Assembly (NCBI GenBank): GCA_019359435.1
Contig: JAHHHI010000083.1
Coordinates: forward strand, 16,047-80,046
Source: Kaiparowitsia implicata GSE-PSE-MK54-09C
GTDB lineage: Bacteria; Cyanobacteriota; Cyanobacteriia; Elainellales; Elainellaceae
Length of the DNA stretch: 64,000 bases
Reading direction: 5' to 3'
The notes under the pieces are model-generated. The model ran no database searches. It was not told where the DNA came from and saw nothing but the letters and a program-made list of their open reading frames with translations. Each line of letters starts with the position of its first letter. Position 1 is the stretch's first letter. The translations under genes and the position numbers were made by a program. Below, one piece after another: positions 47,584-56,407 of the stretch.

Positions 47584-47958
47584 CTAGGGAATCGGGACAA
47601 ATGGCAGCAGGATTCGAAAAGTCTTTCGCAGGCGCAATAGAAACACCAACCGTTCTCCCCCTTCAGAGACTCGTCTGGGTTGGTCGACAGCGGCGGCTGT
47701 CTCGGCGGCCTCGTCAGCATAGTCTTGGGCAGACAGCGACTGGTTATCCACGGGCGATCGCCCCTCCAGGGTGATCTGGGTGCGCAGCACTTCTTCAGGC
47801 ACGTCATTGGGGGGCGGCATCAGCAGTTCTGCACTGGCGGGTTCTGCACTGGCGGGTTCTGCACTGGCGCTGCCTGCGCTACCCAGCAGCCCCACACTGC
47901 CCCACACACTCCCTACTAAGGTGGCTGCCCATCGAGTTTGTCGCTTGGCTAGACTCAT
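47584..47958 (-). CDS. Secreted or lumenal protein of unknown function
   Basis: 124 residues. N-terminal signal-like segment 'RWAATLVGSVWGSVGLLGSAGSASA' ending in an AxA-type site, then a 'SAEPA' unit in three near copies, 'EEVLRTQITLEGRSPVDNQSLSAQDYADEAAE' and a basic hydrophobic C-terminus 'VFLLRLRKTFRILLPFVPIP'. The 'LRTxIxxEGRSPxxxxxLxAxxYA' block is, to my recollection, shared by cyanobacterial hypothetical proteins. Function unknown. Confidence 0.7.
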   Translation of the reverse strand: MSLAKRQTRWAATLVGSVWGSVGLLGSAGSASAEPASAEPASAELLMPPPNDVPEEVLRTQITLEGRSPVDNQSLSAQDYADEAAETAAAVDQPRRVSEGGERLVFLLRLRKTFRILLPFVPIP

Positions 47959-48001
47959 GCTTGGTTTCTCCCCTTGGGCGCTGCCATAGTCTCTTCTCAG
48001 G

Positions 48002-48673
48002 CTAACTCAGTCCAGGGGGCAGTGGTTCCCCGCAGTGTTCATGCACGGCGGCAATGCGGTCAAACAGCCAGGGATGCTGCTGGCGATAGTGGGGCAGCAG
48101 CGCCAGCGGACTCAAGAGCGCTGCTGCGGTGAGGTCAGCCCGCGTTAGGCGATCGCCCACTAGGTAGCCGCTGCCCCAGTTCGCTTCTAGCCAAACTAGG
48201 GCGATCGCCAGCCGATCCGCAGCCAGCGCCACCCGTGCCGCATTCATGCCATACTGCCGCCGCACGACTCGAATCACCGCCTGGCTCATCCACGACGGGT
48301 CGATCGCTTTCCCCTCTCCCGCGCGATAGTCGTAATAGACAAACCGCGCCGCCACGCCAATGCTCTCATCCAGCCAGTCTTCTAGTAGGTGTGCCTGGGG
48401 CTGCAAGTCGGGTTCGAGGTCTAATAGCCCCGGCGTGGGATGAGTGTGATCGAGCCAGTCAAGAATGCGTGTAGAATCGCCGATGGCCTCGGGCTGATCT
48501 GAGAGTTGCGGCATCAACACAGGCAGGGTTGTGGTTCCCGTTAGAGGCTTAACCTTGAGCGCATGTAGCCCCGGCACCAGGTTCTCAACCTCATAGGGAA
48601 TCCCTTTGTATCCCAGCGCTAACCGCGCTTTGCGGCAATAGTGGGATGTACTGAACTGCAACAGCAACATCAT
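48002..48673 (-). CDS. Glutathione S-transferase
   Basis: 223 residues. Thioredoxin-fold N-terminal half 'LLQFSTSHYCRKARLALGYKGIPYEVENL' with a Ser-x-x-Cys type active region, 'TTLPVLM' cis-Pro and 'IGDSTRILDWLD' glutathione-binding Asp-Ser. The helical C-terminal half contains 'YLVGDRLTRADLTAAALLSPL' (N-capping box and hydrophobic staple). Conjugates or reduces small molecules with glutathione; substrate unknown. Confidence 0.85.
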   Translation of the reverse strand: MMLLLQFSTSHYCRKARLALGYKGIPYEVENLVPGLHALKVKPLTGTTTLPVLMPQLSDQPEAIGDSTRILDWLDHTHPTPGLLDLEPDLQPQAHLLEDWLDESIGVAARFVYYDYRAGEGKAIDPSWMSQAVIRVVRRQYGMNAARVALAADRLAIALVWLEANWGSGYLVGDRLTRADLTAAALLSPLALLPHYRQQHPWLFDRIAAVHEHCGEPLPPGLS

Positions 48674-49057
48674 ATATTTTCCCCGTATGCACTAGGTAGG
48701 CTGATCCCGACTCAGCCTCAAATCATAGAGCAAGACAGCGAATCTCATCGGGGTCAACCTCTGGCTGTGAGGCGATGACTCACTCTAGACCGAGGAGCTT
48801 AGGCCGCTGCGGCGATCGCCCTACGAGGGCATCAAGCAAAAACACGGAGTGGCATCGGTACTGTACCCATGCCGAAGCCCCAAGAATTGCGTACACTAGA
48901 TAAGCCCATTTGGTAGGTCTAAGCAAAGTGTGCATTGGAAGACGCGTCAAGCCTCCACCCAAATGCCTAATGCTGAGCCGCTACCGTCCCTGTTTAGACA
49001 TCGTTTTAGATAGACAGCCTGGGCAGCTCACACTGGCACTGGTTTTGGGAGGTTGAC
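48674..49057. other. Intergenic upstream of the S1-like gene
   Basis: No gene seen. A GGGAGG ribosome-binding site at 49047-49052 precedes the TTG start at 49058. Confidence 0.5.
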
Positions 49058-49933
49058 TTGTCCTTCTCTCGTGATGATTTTGAAAAAGCTCTTCAGCAGC
49101 ACAGCTATGAATTTAGCCAGGGCCAGTTGGTGCGCGGCAAGGCGTTTAGCTACGAGTCGGATGGCGCATTAATTGACATTGGCGGCAAGTCCTCTGCCTT
49201 CTTACCGCTTCAAGAAGCCTCTCTCAGCCGTACTCAGCCGCTCACAGAGGTCGTGCCGCTAGGGGAAGAACGCGAATTTGTGATTATTCGTGAGCAAAAT
49301 GCTGAGGGGCAAGTCACCCTTTCCTTGCGGCAGCTCGCGCTCAATCAGCTATGGGATCGACTTGTTGCGATGCAAGACACCGATGAAACGGTGCGGGTGC
49401 GCGTGAGCGGCACTAATCGTGGCGGTGTCACGGTCGATGTCGATGGGTTGCGGGGGTTTATTCCGCGATCGCACCTGATTGAGCGGGAGAATTTGGACGC
49501 GCTGGTGGGCAAGGCCCTAACGGTGACGCTGCTAGAGGTAAACCCCAAGGCCAAAAAGCTAGTGCTGTCGCAGCGGCTGGCTTCTCAAGCGGCTAGCCTC
49601 AGCCAAATTGCGGTGGGCCAGTTGGTCGATGGAAAAATCTCTAGCATTCGCCCGTTTGGCGTCTTTGTGGAATTTGGTGGCACCAGCGGACTGCTGCACA
49701 TTAAGCAAATCAGCAAAAACTACGTGTCGTCGCTGGATGCCGTGTTTCAAGTGGGGCAGTCGATCAGAGCAGTGGTGATAGACCTAGACGACGTGAAGCG
49801 GCGTGTGTCGCTTTCGACCCAAGTGCTCGAAACCTACCCCGGCGAAATGCTAGAAAATATGGCTGCGGTCATGGCAGAAGCTGAAACCCGTGCCCAAAAG
49901 CTCTCCATTTCGCCCTCGACTCCGCCAGAATAG
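49058..49933 (+). CDS. Ribosomal protein S1-like RNA-binding protein (Rps1b type)
   Basis: 291 residues with three S1/OB-fold domains: ~20-90 ('GQLVRGKAFSYESDGALIDIGGKSSAFLP'), ~105-170 ('VSGTNRGGVTVDVDGLRGFIPRSHL') and ~190-260 ('GQLVDGKISSIRPFGVFVEFGGTSGLLHIKQI'). Shorter than Rps1a and matching the cyanobacterial S1 homologue (Nbp1/Rps1b). Start is TTG at 49058, giving 'MSFSRDDFEKAL'. Binds mRNA, possibly in initiation without Shine-Dalgarno pairing. Confidence 0.85.
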   Translation: MSFSRDDFEKALQQHSYEFSQGQLVRGKAFSYESDGALIDIGGKSSAFLPLQEASLSRTQPLTEVVPLGEEREFVIIREQNAEGQVTLSLRQLALNQLWDRLVAMQDTDETVRVRVSGTNRGGVTVDVDGLRGFIPRSHLIERENLDALVGKALTVTLLEVNPKAKKLVLSQRLASQAASLSQIAVGQLVDGKISSIRPFGVFVEFGGTSGLLHIKQISKNYVSSLDAVFQVGQSIRAVVIDLDDVKRRVSLSTQVLETYPGEMLENMAAVMAEAETRAQKLSISPSTPPE

Positions 49934-49978
49934 CGGTAGTTCCCATCGTATTCCCATCGTGCTGAAGCTTCGACTCTG

Positions 49979-50109
49979 CTAGGGGCTGTCATCAATTAGC
50001 CTCTGATATCCTAGAAATCAACAGCCACAGCCCCTAGCCTAGTTTTTGGGTCGGGCGTGGCAAGGCTCATAGCATCAGGCATTTGGTTGGAATTGATGAC
50101 ACGCCCTAG
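49979..50109 (-). mobile_element. CTAG-framed miniature element, copy D
   Basis: 131 bp, CTAG both edges, ends GGGGCTGTCATCAATTAG and AATTGATGACACGCCC; inverted relative to copies A-C. Lies between the S1-like gene and the GGDEF remnant. Confidence 0.9.
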
Positions 50110-50137
50110 GGTTTTGGCATAGAGGATAGGTCAAGGG

Positions 50138-50520
50138 TTAACAGTCGAAGTCGTAGGCTATCTGGTTGCGGCCTCGAGCTTTAGCGCGATAAAGCAGTGT
50201 GTCGACGGTGGACAAGAGGTCGGCGGGCGATCGCCCTGCCTCAGGAATTTCGGACGTCATGCCCATGCTGATCGTTAAGTGGCGGCCAATCGGAGAGGAC
50301 GGATGGGGGATCTAGCGCTTGCTGCACCGCCTGCTACAGCCCTTGCGCGATGCGGAGCGCAAGGGCTAAGTCCGTTTCGGGCAGCACGATCGCAAACTCT
50401 TCGTCACCGTAGCGAGCCACCAAATCCATCGGTCGCCCCACCGCCTGCGAGAGCAGGTGAGCAATGTGTTGCAGGCAGCGATCCCGCCTGATGACCCAGA
50501 CGGTCGTCATACCGCTTATT
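50138..50520 (-). pseudogene. GGDEF (diguanylate cyclase) domain remnant
   Basis: Reading the minus strand with two frame changes and one TAG recovers 'NKRYDDRLGHQAG', 'DRCLQHIAHLLSQAVGRPM', 'LVARYGDEEFAIVLPETDLA', 'HLTISMGMTSEIPEAGRSPA' and 'DTLLYRAKARGRNQIAYDF'. That is the order of a GGDEF domain, with the active loop as YGDEEF (GGEEF type). The N-terminal half of the domain is cut off where the ABC ATPase gene ends. It cannot make c-di-GMP. Confidence 0.8.
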
Positions 50521-51508
50521 GGCTAGCCGTGATTCCCCGCTGGTGGAGTTGCTGCACAAAAAACTCTTCTAAACTGGGGCGTGCTAAGGTCATTGCCAGC
50601 AATTGCCCATCCATGAGATGCAGGCTAGACAAAAAGTCGTGGGGCATGCCCAGCAGGTGTCCTTGCCAGCAGTTATCTTTGAATTCCACATCGGGGAGCC
50701 ATTGCTTGAGGGCGTCGGGGTTGGCGTGGCACACCTTAACGTGATACACATTGGCGGTTCCCAACAGGTCTTGCAGCGAGCCGACGCAGATCAGTTCGCC
50801 CTGGGCCAAAATGCCTACGCGATCGCACACCTGTTCCACATCTGACAGCACATGGCTGTTGAAGAAAATAGTTTTGCCCTGAGCTTTGAGAGAGGTGATA
50901 ATCTCGCGGATTTGGTAACGCCCTAACGGGTCTAGCCCCGACATGGGCTCATCCAAAAAGACTAGGTCTGGGTCGTTGATTAGCGCCTGCGCCATCCCCA
51001 CCCGCTGCAGCATGCCTTTGGAATATTGCCGCAGCTGTTTTTTGCGTGCCGAAGCGCGAGATAAACCCACGAGATCGAGCAAATCGGGGATGCGTTTGCG
51101 TTGCACGTCCGCAGGCAGTTGAAACAACCCTGCCGCATATTCCAAAAACTCCCACCCAGTTAGGTAATCGTAAAAGTAGGGGTTTTCGGGTAAGAAGCCA
51201 ACGCGGTGTTTAACGGTGCGATCGCCCAGCGGTTTTCCGAGCAGGGTGCCGTCCCCCCCTGTTGGGCGAATAATGCCCAGCAACACCTTAAGCAACGTGG
51301 TTTTACCAGCCCCGTTTTGCCCGAGCAAACCAAAGGTTTCTCCTTCCCAGATGTCGAGTGAGCACCCCCTCAAGGTCGAGACTCGCTGGTTCAGCAAGAA
51401 ACCGGTGCGGTATACCTTTTGCAGGTTTTGGATGTGAATCACCCCACGACGCTCGGCGGCGTCTGCAGGGGAGGATGGCGGCATGGATGGGGTGGGCAAG
51501 CTGGTCAT
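50516..51508 (-). CDS. ABC transporter ATP-binding protein
   Basis: 330 residues. Walker A 'GLLGQNGAGKTTLLKVLLG', Q-loop region 'GFLPENPYFYDYLTGWEFLE', signature 'YSKGMLQRVGMAQAL', Walker B 'LVFLDEPMSGLDP' and H-loop 'FFNSHVLSDVEQVCD'. Resembles the ABC-2 type exporter ATPases (CcmA/NatA group). No permease gene is adjacent. A C-terminal ~90-residue extension ends in 'LARPSLEEFFVQQL'. Confidence 0.9.
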   Translation of the reverse strand: MTSLPTPSMPPSSPADAAERRGVIHIQNLQKVYRTGFLLNQRVSTLRGCSLDIWEGETFGLLGQNGAGKTTLLKVLLGIIRPTGGDGTLLGKPLGDRTVKHRVGFLPENPYFYDYLTGWEFLEYAAGLFQLPADVQRKRIPDLLDLVGLSRASARKKQLRQYSKGMLQRVGMAQALINDPDLVFLDEPMSGLDPLGRYQIREIITSLKAQGKTIFFNSHVLSDVEQVCDRVGILAQGELICVGSLQDLLGTANVYHVKVCHANPDALKQWLPDVEFKDNCWQGHLLGMPHDFLSSLHLMDGQLLAMTLARPSLEEFFVQQLHQRGITASQ

Positions 51509-51748
51509 AGGTTAATGAAGGCAGGCAGTAGAGCGGGGTTGACAGCGCTTGGGCTGTTTGGTGCACAGCGCGAGTGGATTCACGGCTGGCGTTGTTTGGA
51601 TGGGTTCGGGGTCTTGTCCATATTGTTCACGATTTTGCCAGGTATGATGACAATGGGATCAACAATTTGGCGCTAAACGCGGTCTTTAGACGGCCTAAAG
51701 GCCGCCCAAAGCTTGATCTCACTGGCCTATCTCTTCTTCCTATTCCCC

Positions 51749-51913
51749 ATGGATCGCTCAAAATTAGTTGCTATCACCACTGGGGCGATCGCCCTGGTGC
51801 TCAGCATTGCGTATTTGCTGCTGGTGCAGTTGCTCGACTTTCGGGGCGAAATGGTGCCCGCTCCGATGGATTTGGGACTTGTCCCCGTCCTTCTTAGAGG
51901 GTTACTAAGCTAG
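51749..51913 (+). CDS. Small single-helix membrane protein
   Basis: 54 residues: 'MDRSKLVAITTGAIALVLSIAY' continues as one transmembrane helix, then 'LLDFRGEMVPAPMDLGL'. Short Lys/Arg N-terminus and one helix. I recall similar cyanobacterial hypothetical proteins. Its TAG stop codon is the CTAG edge of miniature element E. Confidence 0.65.
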   Translation: MDRSKLVAITTGAIALVLSIAYLLLVQLLDFRGEMVPAPMDLGLVPVLLRGLLS

Positions 51914-52039
51914 GGGCTGTCATCAATCGACTGCTGATGGCCCGAAAATCAGCAGTTGCAGCCCCTCGCCTATTTTTGGGTTGGGCGTGGCAACGCTGAT
52001 GAAATCAGGATTTTAGCCAGACCTGATGACACACCCTCG
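51910..52039 (-). mobile_element. CTAG-framed miniature element, copy E
   Basis: 130 bp, left edge CTAG (which is also the stop codon of the 54-residue gene), right edge CTCG, ends GGGGCTGTCATCAAT and GATGACACACCC. An ATG inside its right end (52026) opens in frame into gpsA. Confidence 0.88.
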
Positions 52040-52082
52040 GCAATCACCCCTCTTGTTCATTTGCACAGGTTTCTACCCTCTT

Positions 52083-53024
52083 GTGACCGATACCTCGACT
52101 CCGTATACTCCAACAGTTCTGGGAGCAGGTGCTTGGGGCACTGTGATTGCAGACTTGGTGCGGCACAATTGCCCGCAGGTGCGCCTCTGGTCGCGTCGGG
52201 GAGATGAGTCGCTAGAGCAGGCGATCGCGCCCTCCCAGCTCCTGATTTCTGCCATATCTATGCGTGGAGTGTCGGAGGTGATCACACAGCTTCAACACTG
52301 CGCTCTGCCGCCCGCTACGATTCTGGTCAGTGCTACCAAAGGGTTAGATCGCACGACCGGGCTCACCCCATCTCAACTGTGGCAGGCGGCATTCCCCCAC
52401 AATCCGCTGGTGGTGTTGTCAGGGCCAAACTTAGCCAAGGAAATACATCTGGGACTGCCCGCCGCCACCGTGGTTGCGAGTCAGAATGCAGCAGCAGCAG
52501 CGATCGTGCAGCAGGTGTTTGCCTCTGAGCGGTTTCGGGTCTATACCAATAGCGATCCGCTGGGCACAGAACTTGGCGGCACGCTAAAAAATGTGATTGC
52601 GATCGCCGTAGGCGTCTGCGACGGCCTGCACCTCGGCACGAATGCTAAATCAGCCCTAATCACGCGATCGCTCACCGAAATTATCCGCATTGGCACGCAT
52701 CTAGGCGGCAAGACCGACACCTTCTTTGGCCTGTCGGGATTGGGCGATTTGCTGGCAACCTGCAACAGCCCCCTCAGCCGCAACTACCAAGTGGGCTTTC
52801 GCTTAGCCCAGGGCGATCGCCTAGACCAAGCACTCAGCGCCATCGGCGAAACAGCAGAAGGCGTAAACACAACCCATGTGCTCTATGACCTTGCTCAGCG
52901 CGAACAGATCTCCATGCCCATTTGCCAGCTCGTCTATTCGCTGCTGCAAGGCACCATCACTCCCCCCCAGGCAGTCGAAGCCTTGATGGAGCGTGACCTC
53001 AAGCCCGAGCAATGGTCAGCGTAA
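52083..53024 (+). CDS. gpsA: NAD(P)-dependent glycerol-3-phosphate dehydrogenase
   Basis: 313 residues from GTG at 52083 ('MTDTSTPYTPTVLGAGAWGT'). Rossmann loop GAGAWGT, 'VLSGPNLAKEI', catalytic Lys in 'LGGTLKNVIAIAVG', 'GLSGLGDLLATCNSPLSRN' and 'GETAEGVNTT'. Makes sn-glycerol-3-phosphate for phospholipids, the acceptor used by the PlsX/PlsC pathway. The ATG at 52026 lies in the miniature element and would add a non-native leader, so GTG is preferred. Confidence 0.93.
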   Translation: MTDTSTPYTPTVLGAGAWGTVIADLVRHNCPQVRLWSRRGDESLEQAIAPSQLLISAISMRGVSEVITQLQHCALPPATILVSATKGLDRTTGLTPSQLWQAAFPHNPLVVLSGPNLAKEIHLGLPAATVVASQNAAAAAIVQQVFASERFRVYTNSDPLGTELGGTLKNVIAIAVGVCDGLHLGTNAKSALITRSLTEIIRIGTHLGGKTDTFFGLSGLGDLLATCNSPLSRNYQVGFRLAQGDRLDQALSAIGETAEGVNTTHVLYDLAQREQISMPICQLVYSLLQGTITPPQAVEALMERDLKPEQWSA

Positions 53025-53373
53025 TCTAATCATCTGATGTGTCGGCCCTGATGCAGGCATGTGGGGCTGATGCCGTGCGGCTTCCCAAGTAGAAAGGGGG
53101 GCTAGACACCGCCAACTCAGCAAATCCTCAAAACCAGGCCGCCCGCGTTATGGACAGACTGGTTTTGATGTCCCATACCAAATACCAAATCCTGCTTGTG
53201 AGGGTCAAACCCGAGTGTGACACTTCAAGAGACGAAATCTAGGGCGAAGGTTAGGATTGTGTAAGTTCAGTAAAGCCACTGACTATCTCCGTAATTCATA
53301 CTAGGATTTATGTCAGTGTTATCCCTGTGGGTTCGGTATAAATTAATTCTTTTGCAAAAAAACGGACGAGTCG
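53025..53373. other. Intergenic upstream of metalloprotease
   Basis: No gene seen. A TATAAATT sequence at ~53337-53344 followed by AT-rich sequence may be the -10 region of the downstream gene. Confidence 0.4.
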
Positions 53374-54603
53374 ATGGATACAGTCGGCAACACGTTTCCA
53401 ACAGCGAAGCGGATTCAGCTAACGCCCCAGCCCCAAGCGTTTATGGCGCGAGTAGGCAACGGCGACCCTCGCGACATCTATCGATTTAAGCTCAACCGCA
53501 GCAGAAATCTATCATTGGTGATGAAAAAACTCACCGCCAATGCAGATCTTGAACTGCTAAACCACACTAAAGAAGTGGTTCGACGCTCAGCCCGAAACGG
53601 CACCCGCAAAGAGGTAATTCGCGCTGATCTAGAACCGGGCGTTTACTTCATTCGCATCTTTCCCCGTACCCCGCAAGATGCCACCCGCTATCGATTGGTG
53701 GCATCAGCGCGAGCCGCTTCAGAGCCGCCGTCACCCTTTTCGATTGAGCTTGACTATCGCTTTGATACCGGAGGTTGGTTTACGCCGGTACGACGTGCCG
53801 CAATGCGGTTTGCAGCTAATCTGTGGGAGCGCCTGATTCAGACTGACTTTCCGGTTGTGGCACAAGGCACCCTCACCCCCAATGTGATCAATCCTCAAAC
53901 TGGGCAGCAGGTCGACTTTGTCACAGATTCTCCCATTGATGACATCAAAGTCTTTGTGGGTGCGCGCAATCTACGGGGCACGTTTGGGTCAACCCTAGCG
54001 CGCTCAGGCCCGTCGGGGTTTTTTACAAATGAAATTCGGTATGCAGGGTCTACCTTTCAGCCGTGGATTGGCACCATTACATTTGACAACTCTACCCGCA
54101 CAAATTGGTTCTTCGACGCCACACCCAATACAGCAGATGATATCCCCACCAGTGCCCAAGACTTTATTTCAATTGCAGTTCACGAAATTGGGCATGTGCT
54201 GGGATTTGGCACAAGCCGCGCCTTTTCTCGCTTAGTGCAAAATGGCACCTTTACCGGTGCGAATGCCCGCCTACAGAACGGTGGCAATGCTCTACCACTG
54301 GCGGACAGCGCTCATTTTCCTAATGGAGGACAGTTTCCTGGATCGGGGGAAGCGCTAATGACACCTTTTTCCAATTTAGGTACGCGTAAGCTGCCCACTG
54401 CCGTAGACTTGGCCGTGTTGCAAGACCTTGGCTATGCGGTGAACTATCAGCGAGCCTCGATAAACCCTCCAAGCAGTGTAGGCGGCTCCTCTGCCCCAGT
54501 CTCTAGGTCTGAACCGACAGTCCTTAGCCCGCCCTACTATACAGAGATTGGAAGTGGAGCACCGTATGCTACGTGTGGCTGCTTGAGCTGCCTTGCCGCT
54601 TAA
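53374..54603 (+). CDS. Zinc metalloprotease with N-terminal PPC-like domain
   Basis: 409 residues. Residues ~1-115 look like a bacterial pre-peptidase C-terminal-type beta-domain ('RDIYRFKLNRSRNLSLVMKKL', 'LEPGVYFIRIFP'). The protease part contains 'SIAVHEIGHVLGFGTSRAF' (HExxHxxG) and, ~45 residues later, 'ADSAHFPNG', whose His may be the third zinc ligand as in leishmanolysin-like enzymes; 'EALMTPF' fits a Met-turn. No classical signal peptide, so secretion would need another route. The C-terminus 'CGCLSCLA' is Cys-rich. Confidence 0.8.
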   Translation: MDTVGNTFPTAKRIQLTPQPQAFMARVGNGDPRDIYRFKLNRSRNLSLVMKKLTANADLELLNHTKEVVRRSARNGTRKEVIRADLEPGVYFIRIFPRTPQDATRYRLVASARAASEPPSPFSIELDYRFDTGGWFTPVRRAAMRFAANLWERLIQTDFPVVAQGTLTPNVINPQTGQQVDFVTDSPIDDIKVFVGARNLRGTFGSTLARSGPSGFFTNEIRYAGSTFQPWIGTITFDNSTRTNWFFDATPNTADDIPTSAQDFISIAVHEIGHVLGFGTSRAFSRLVQNGTFTGANARLQNGGNALPLADSAHFPNGGQFPGSGEALMTPFSNLGTRKLPTAVDLAVLQDLGYAVNYQRASINPPSSVGGSSAPVSRSEPTVLSPPYYTEIGSGAPYATCGCLSCLAA

Positions 54604-55288
54604 GCAAACGCTAACTAAGTCTCCAATGCTGGGGGGCAGGAAGGACAAAGAAACAAAAGGTCTGACTACCAAGAGTTTCAGCCTTATTCATGGACTTTAT
54701 TTCTTAGGAGCGGCTGACCCAGTGTTATGCACCGTGTCATACAGGTCAGAAACTTCAAGCTATTTTTGACTTAATCCCTCAACCTGTACCTGAGGAAGTT
54801 TCTTGAGAGCTCAAGAGACGTAAAAACTCTCAGAGGTTTTGAAGCACAGCACGAGGCACGGTTCTCAAAAACCATTAATGTGCCGCACGCATCGCGCACG
54901 GCACATTAATGGCTTGAATGCATTCCAAATTCAGGTTGAATTGTGAATTTTGCTAATTTCAACGCTTTTAAAGCGTCCGAGGCAACAACCGCTCAAAACT
55001 AAAGTCATCTTCGTGAGATCCCTACCTATCAAGAATCTCGCAAAAATATTCCAGCTATCCAATTCATAGAATTGGGAGATAGATTGCAGACACTACATAT
55101 AAAGCAGTACTTTCTCTTAAGTTCAGCTTAAGCAATTAAGTAATCTTGAAGTAAGAATTCAAGGGGCCATACTTGAATTAACTGGTCGTGTTGTAGACAT
55201 GTGGATGATAATTCTGAATGCCCTAAGCCTTAGGCAGTTTAGCAACCTTGACCACAGGTCTAGAACATCACCCATCAATTAGCATCTG
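54604..55288. other. Intergenic, AT-rich, with one long palindrome
   Basis: No supported gene. The palindrome at 54882-54912 has the same GTGCCG...CGGCAC core as those at 8204 and 32721. Several imperfect inverted repeats (TCAAGAGA/TCTTGAGA near 54803). Confidence 0.5.
54882..54912. repeat. Palindrome of the GTGCCGTGCGCG family
   Basis: Outer arms CCATTAATGTGCCG and CGGCACATTAATGG are perfectly inverted around a CACGCATCGCGCA centre. Nearly the same arms as the first palindrome in the miniature element at 8180-8301. Confidence 0.8.
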
Positions 55289-55480
55289 TTACTCAATAGG
55301 TGGCTTAACCAGCATTACCGTCAGAGACTTTGGTTGCTGACCCTGGTTGCCCCAGTCGGTACCCACCACTGCATAGGTTTGCGCTCCATTATTTTGGAAC
55401 GTGTCTCCAACGATAAGCATTTTTTTGGACTGGAAAGTGCCTAAAAAGCGATGATGCGAATCCATCAACAAATACTGCAT
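55289..55480 (-). CDS. Small protein of unknown function
   Basis: 63 residues from 'MQYLLMDSHHRFLGTFQSKK', ending 'QQPKSLTVMLVKPPIE'. Beta-rich pattern with 'GDTFQNNGAQTYAVVGTDW'. No known motif. The frame extends upstream to 55525, but the shorter start fits the composition better. Surrounded by long non-coding stretches. Confidence 0.55.
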   Translation of the reverse strand: MQYLLMDSHHRFLGTFQSKKMLIVGDTFQNNGAQTYAVVGTDWGNQGQQPKSLTVMLVKPPIE

Positions 55481-55525
55481 TGAATCTCCTATGTCACTAA
55501 TGAATCGGCAAATTGCGTGCTGCAC

Positions 55526-56407
55526 TAAAAAGTAAGTACACCCTTCAGTGTGGGATCTACGCTACAACGCATAAATCAGCCTGCATTGACTGCGCTGCGG
55601 GCTAAACAACACAGTGGATGATAAAGGCTTTTTCCACAAAGCTATTTTAGGAGCCTATCCGGCTCAAACTTCGAAATTAGAACCCTATGTTACTCTCGCA
55701 TTGGGAAGTAGAAAATTCTAAGATGCAATGAAGAATTTGAGGCTTTGAGCAGATGCCCAAGACAGTAGTTCAACCTCTTTCCTATGATCACTGCAAAGCG
55801 GTCATTACTTTCAGGAGAGCAAACTAGACTCAAGGGTCTGACATTTTTTCTAAAATGTGCGAAAGTAGCTGATTAAGGCTGACCATTGCGCATCTACACA
55901 AATGCAGGCAAATTGAACAGATAGCCCAGATGAAAGCCAGATGCAGAGCTTGGGATTACTCACAAACTGGATTGCCAGAAATGCTAAATCGGATGGCCGA
56001 TTTTTTTACTGAGCTATGGAAACTCTAAAGAGTAAAAAGTTGCCAAAGTGATAGATTTTAGCTTTCAATCGTTCTATTACTACTCCAGAATTACCATGTT
56101 TTTGGCTGACTTGTGACACTGCTACAAAAAGTTAAGCACTCTCTCATTTAACTGCGAGGCGAAATGAGAGAAGCCTGATCAGATTTCACCAGGTGGTATC
56201 GCTGATTTGACTCTAGCTTGAGCTGAGAAGATTTAGGGCTCTGCGCGCTCCAAATCCTTGATGTGTCGTCTGGCTCGCGCGTGACAGGGTGAGGGAGCGA
56301 GTTGCTCCTAAACTCACGTTGATTGAGGAGGTGGGTTTGAGCTGGCCACGTGGGTAGGTTTATTGCTCACTCATAATTTGCTATTGTCCATCCATCATTC
56401 AGGGCCA
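55526..56407. other. Intergenic, AT-rich
   Basis: 880 bp with no supported gene or RNA recognised. Near 56255-56310 a weak relative of the GTGCCG palindrome family (CCTTGATGTGTCGT). Confidence 0.5.
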
